From Paraburkholderia sprentiae WSM5005 (GTDB lineage: Bacteria; Pseudomonadota; Gammaproteobacteria; Burkholderiales; Burkholderiaceae), in NCBI RefSeq assembly GCF_001865575.2, contig NZ_CP017562.2, positions 1,054,001 through 1,118,000 on the forward strand: DNA of 64,000 nucleotides. The letters are read 5' to 3'. Below are positions 62,438 to 64,000 of this stretch, piece after piece. The notes below the pieces were generated by a model. The model ran no database searches. It saw only the letters and a list, made by a program, of their open reading frames with translations, and had not been told where the DNA came from. Positions within the stretch are counted from its first letter, which is position 1. Each line of letters starts with the position of its first letter. The position numbers and the translations under genes are program-made.

Positions 62438-64000
62438 ATGCAAAACGATCCCGCCCTCGATCAGTTGTGCATCAACACGATCCGCACGCTGTCGATGGAC
62501 GCCGTGCAGAAAGCCAATTCCGGCCACCCCGGCACGCCGATGGCGCTCGCGCCGGTTGCCTATCACCTGTGGCAAAACCATCTGCGTTACGACCCGGACG
62601 AGCCGTTGTGGCCGAATCGCGATCGCTTCGTGCTGTCGGTCGGGCATGCGTCGATGCTGCTTTATTCCCTGCTGCATCTGGCCAACGTGAAGGCCGTCGA
62701 CGAACACGGCAGGCCGACCGGCGCGCCGGCCGTATCGCTCGACGACATCGAGCATTTCCGCCAGATCGACAGCAAGACGCCCGGCCACCCCGAGTACCGG
62801 ATGACGACCGGCGTCGAAACCACTACGGGACCGCTTGGGCAAGGGCTCGGCAACAGCGTCGGCATGGCGATGGCCGGGCGCTGGTACGAGAGCCACTTCA
62901 ACCGCCCGGACGCGCCGCTGTTCGACTACCGCGTATATGCGTTGTGCGGCGACGGCGACCTGATGGAAGGCATCTCGCACGAAGCGGCTTCGCTCGCCGG
63001 GCACCTGAAGCTGTCGAACCTGATCTGGATTTACGACAGCAATCGCGTGACGATCGAAGGCCATACCGACCTCGCGTATAGCGACGACGTCGAAAGCCGC
63101 TTTCGTGGCTACAACTGGCACACGCTGCACGTCGACGACGCCAACGACGCGGCCGCGCTGGAAAAGGCGCTGGTCGAAGCGAAGAGCGTGACCGACCGGC
63201 CCACGCTAATCGTCGTCCACAGCGTGATCGGCTGGGGCTCGCCGAACAAGCAGGATTCGGCGTCCGCGCATGGCGAAGCGCTCGGCGTCGAGGAAGTCGC
63301 GCTGACCAAGAAGGCGTACGGCTGGCCCGAGGACAAGTTCTTCTACGTGCCCGACGGCGTGCACGAACGCTTCGCGCAAGGTATCGGTGCACGCGGCAAG
63401 GCGGCGCGCGAACAATGGCAGACGAAGTTCGACAGCTATAAAAAACAGTATGCGGATCTCGCGCGCGAGTTCGCGCAGATGGAAGCGCATGAATTGCCGC
63501 AGGGCTGGGACAGCGACATCCCCCGCTTCGACGCGGACGCGAAGGGCATGGCGACGCGCGAATCGTCGGGCAAGGTGCTCAATGCGATTGCCGCGCGTGT
63601 GCCGTGGATCATCGGCGGCGCGGCGGACCTGTCGCCGTCGACTAAAACCAACCTGAAGTTCGAAGGCGCCGGCAGTTTCGAGGCGGATGACTACGCTGGC
63701 CGCAATCTGCATTTCGGCATCCGCGAGCATGGGATGGGCGCGGTGGTTAACGGTCTCGTGCTATCGAATCTGCGTGCGTACGGCTCGACGTTTCTGATCT
63801 TCAGCGACTACATGAAGCCGCCGATCCGCCTGTCCGCGATCATGGAAGTCCCCGCTATCTTTGTGTTCACGCACGATTCGATCGGCCTCGGCGAAGATGG
63901 TCCGACGCATCAGCCGATCGAGCAGTTGGCGTCGCTGCGCGGTGTGCCCGGCCTCACGGTGCTGCGTCCCGGCGACGCCAACGAAGCGGCCGAGGCGTGG
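62438..64000 (+). CDS. tkt: Transketolase (partial, C-terminus off the right edge)
   Basis: The first 521 residues of a thiamine-diphosphate enzyme of the pentose phosphate or Calvin cycle. KANSGHPGTPMALAPVAYHLW at the N-terminus (one residue trimmed by motif), GPLGQGLGNSVGMAMA, the ThDP motif CGDGDLMEG with the following SN, and the pyrimidine-domain IREHGMGAV and FTHDSIGLGEDGPTHQP are all canonical. CAAGGAG precedes the ATG. The final ~145 residues lie outside the window. A stand-alone copy after small hypothetical genes may be a second tkt. Confidence 0.96.
   Translation, partial: MQNDPALDQLCINTIRTLSMDAVQKANSGHPGTPMALAPVAYHLWQNHLRYDPDEPLWPNRDRFVLSVGHASMLLYSLLHLANVKAVDEHGRPTGAPAVSLDDIEHFRQIDSKTPGHPEYRMTTGVETTTGPLGQGLGNSVGMAMAGRWYESHFNRPDAPLFDYRVYALCGDGDLMEGISHEAASLAGHLKLSNLIWIYDSNRVTIEGHTDLAYSDDVESRFRGYNWHTLHVDDANDAAALEKALVEAKSVTDRPTLIVVHSVIGWGSPNKQDSASAHGEALGVEEVALTKKAYGWPEDKFFYVPDGVHERFAQGIGARGKAAREQWQTKFDSYKKQYADLAREFAQMEAHELPQGWDSDIPRFDADAKGMATRESSGKVLNAIAARVPWIIGGAADLSPSTKTNLKFEGAGSFEADDYAGRNLHFGIREHGMGAVVNGLVLSNLRAYGSTFLIFSDYMKPPIRLSAIMEVPAIFVFTHDSIGLGEDGPTHQPIEQLASLRGVPGLTVLRPGDANEAAEAW

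Overview
The window is a GC-rich, densely coded chromosomal segment from a beta-proteobacterium of the Burkholderia/Paraburkholderia type. The indications are family-level recognition (Burkholderia-style AhpC/AhpF, an AcdS/AcdR pair, a MipA/OmpV protein, a DUF4148-like tail, several short Burkholderia-type hypotheticals) and plant-associated metabolism (ACC deaminase). No species can be named from sequence alone. No rRNA, tRNA, CRISPR array or intact insertion sequence was seen.

Layout. 1-2.1 kb: the N-terminal part of a type VI secretion VgrG runs off the left edge, followed by a weakly coding, lower-GC gap. 2.1-10.8 kb: GNAT acetyltransferase, DHA2 exporter, a methylisocitrate-lyase-type enzyme divergent from a PrpR-type sigma-54 activator (sigma-54 promoter and palindromic activator site both visible), then ahpC-ahpF behind an OxyR-like site. 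10-13.6 kb: two divergent enzyme/regulator pairs, pirin/LysR and acdS/acdR. 13.7-22.8 kb: exported MsrA, MipA, a YncE-like propeller, a TyrB-aldolase-PanE group, and an AI-2E family membrane protein with a structured leader. 23-29 kb: mazEF with operator, a DUF445 protein, and a YhaO/YhaN (SbcDC-like) pair. 29-37.8 kb: a corrin-ring cobalamin cluster in two divergent operons, cobG-cobH-cobI-(cbiG-cobJ fusion) leftward and cobL-cbiD-cobK-cobM rightward. It mixes CobG with CbiD/CbiG and shows no recognisable cobalamin riboswitch. 38-48 kb: AraC/GyrI-like regulator with an exported hydrolase, DUF1488, carbonic anhydrase, a large exported glycosidase lipoprotein, an EamA transporter, SurE and an epoxide hydrolase.

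48.5-50.1 kb is the most distinctive accessory piece. It is a compact islet with visibly lower GC and three touching or overlapping genes: a small protein with a T6SS-cargo-like beta domain, a GH24 (T4-type) muramidase, and an exported LprI/DUF1311 lysozyme-inhibitor family protein. I read it as a peptidoglycan-targeting effector/immunity cassette, separate from any VgrG.

50-59.7 kb: Tat-type aldo/keto reductase, Tat-type metallophosphoesterase with cupredoxin, FUSC-type exporter, a membrane protein overlapping a diguanylate cyclase, a DUF3311-SSS-GST operon and MarC. 59.7-64 kb: a porin gene remnant, a run of very small proteins (including a 58-residue CxxCxGxG zinc-finger protein), a cupin, and a transketolase cut by the right edge.
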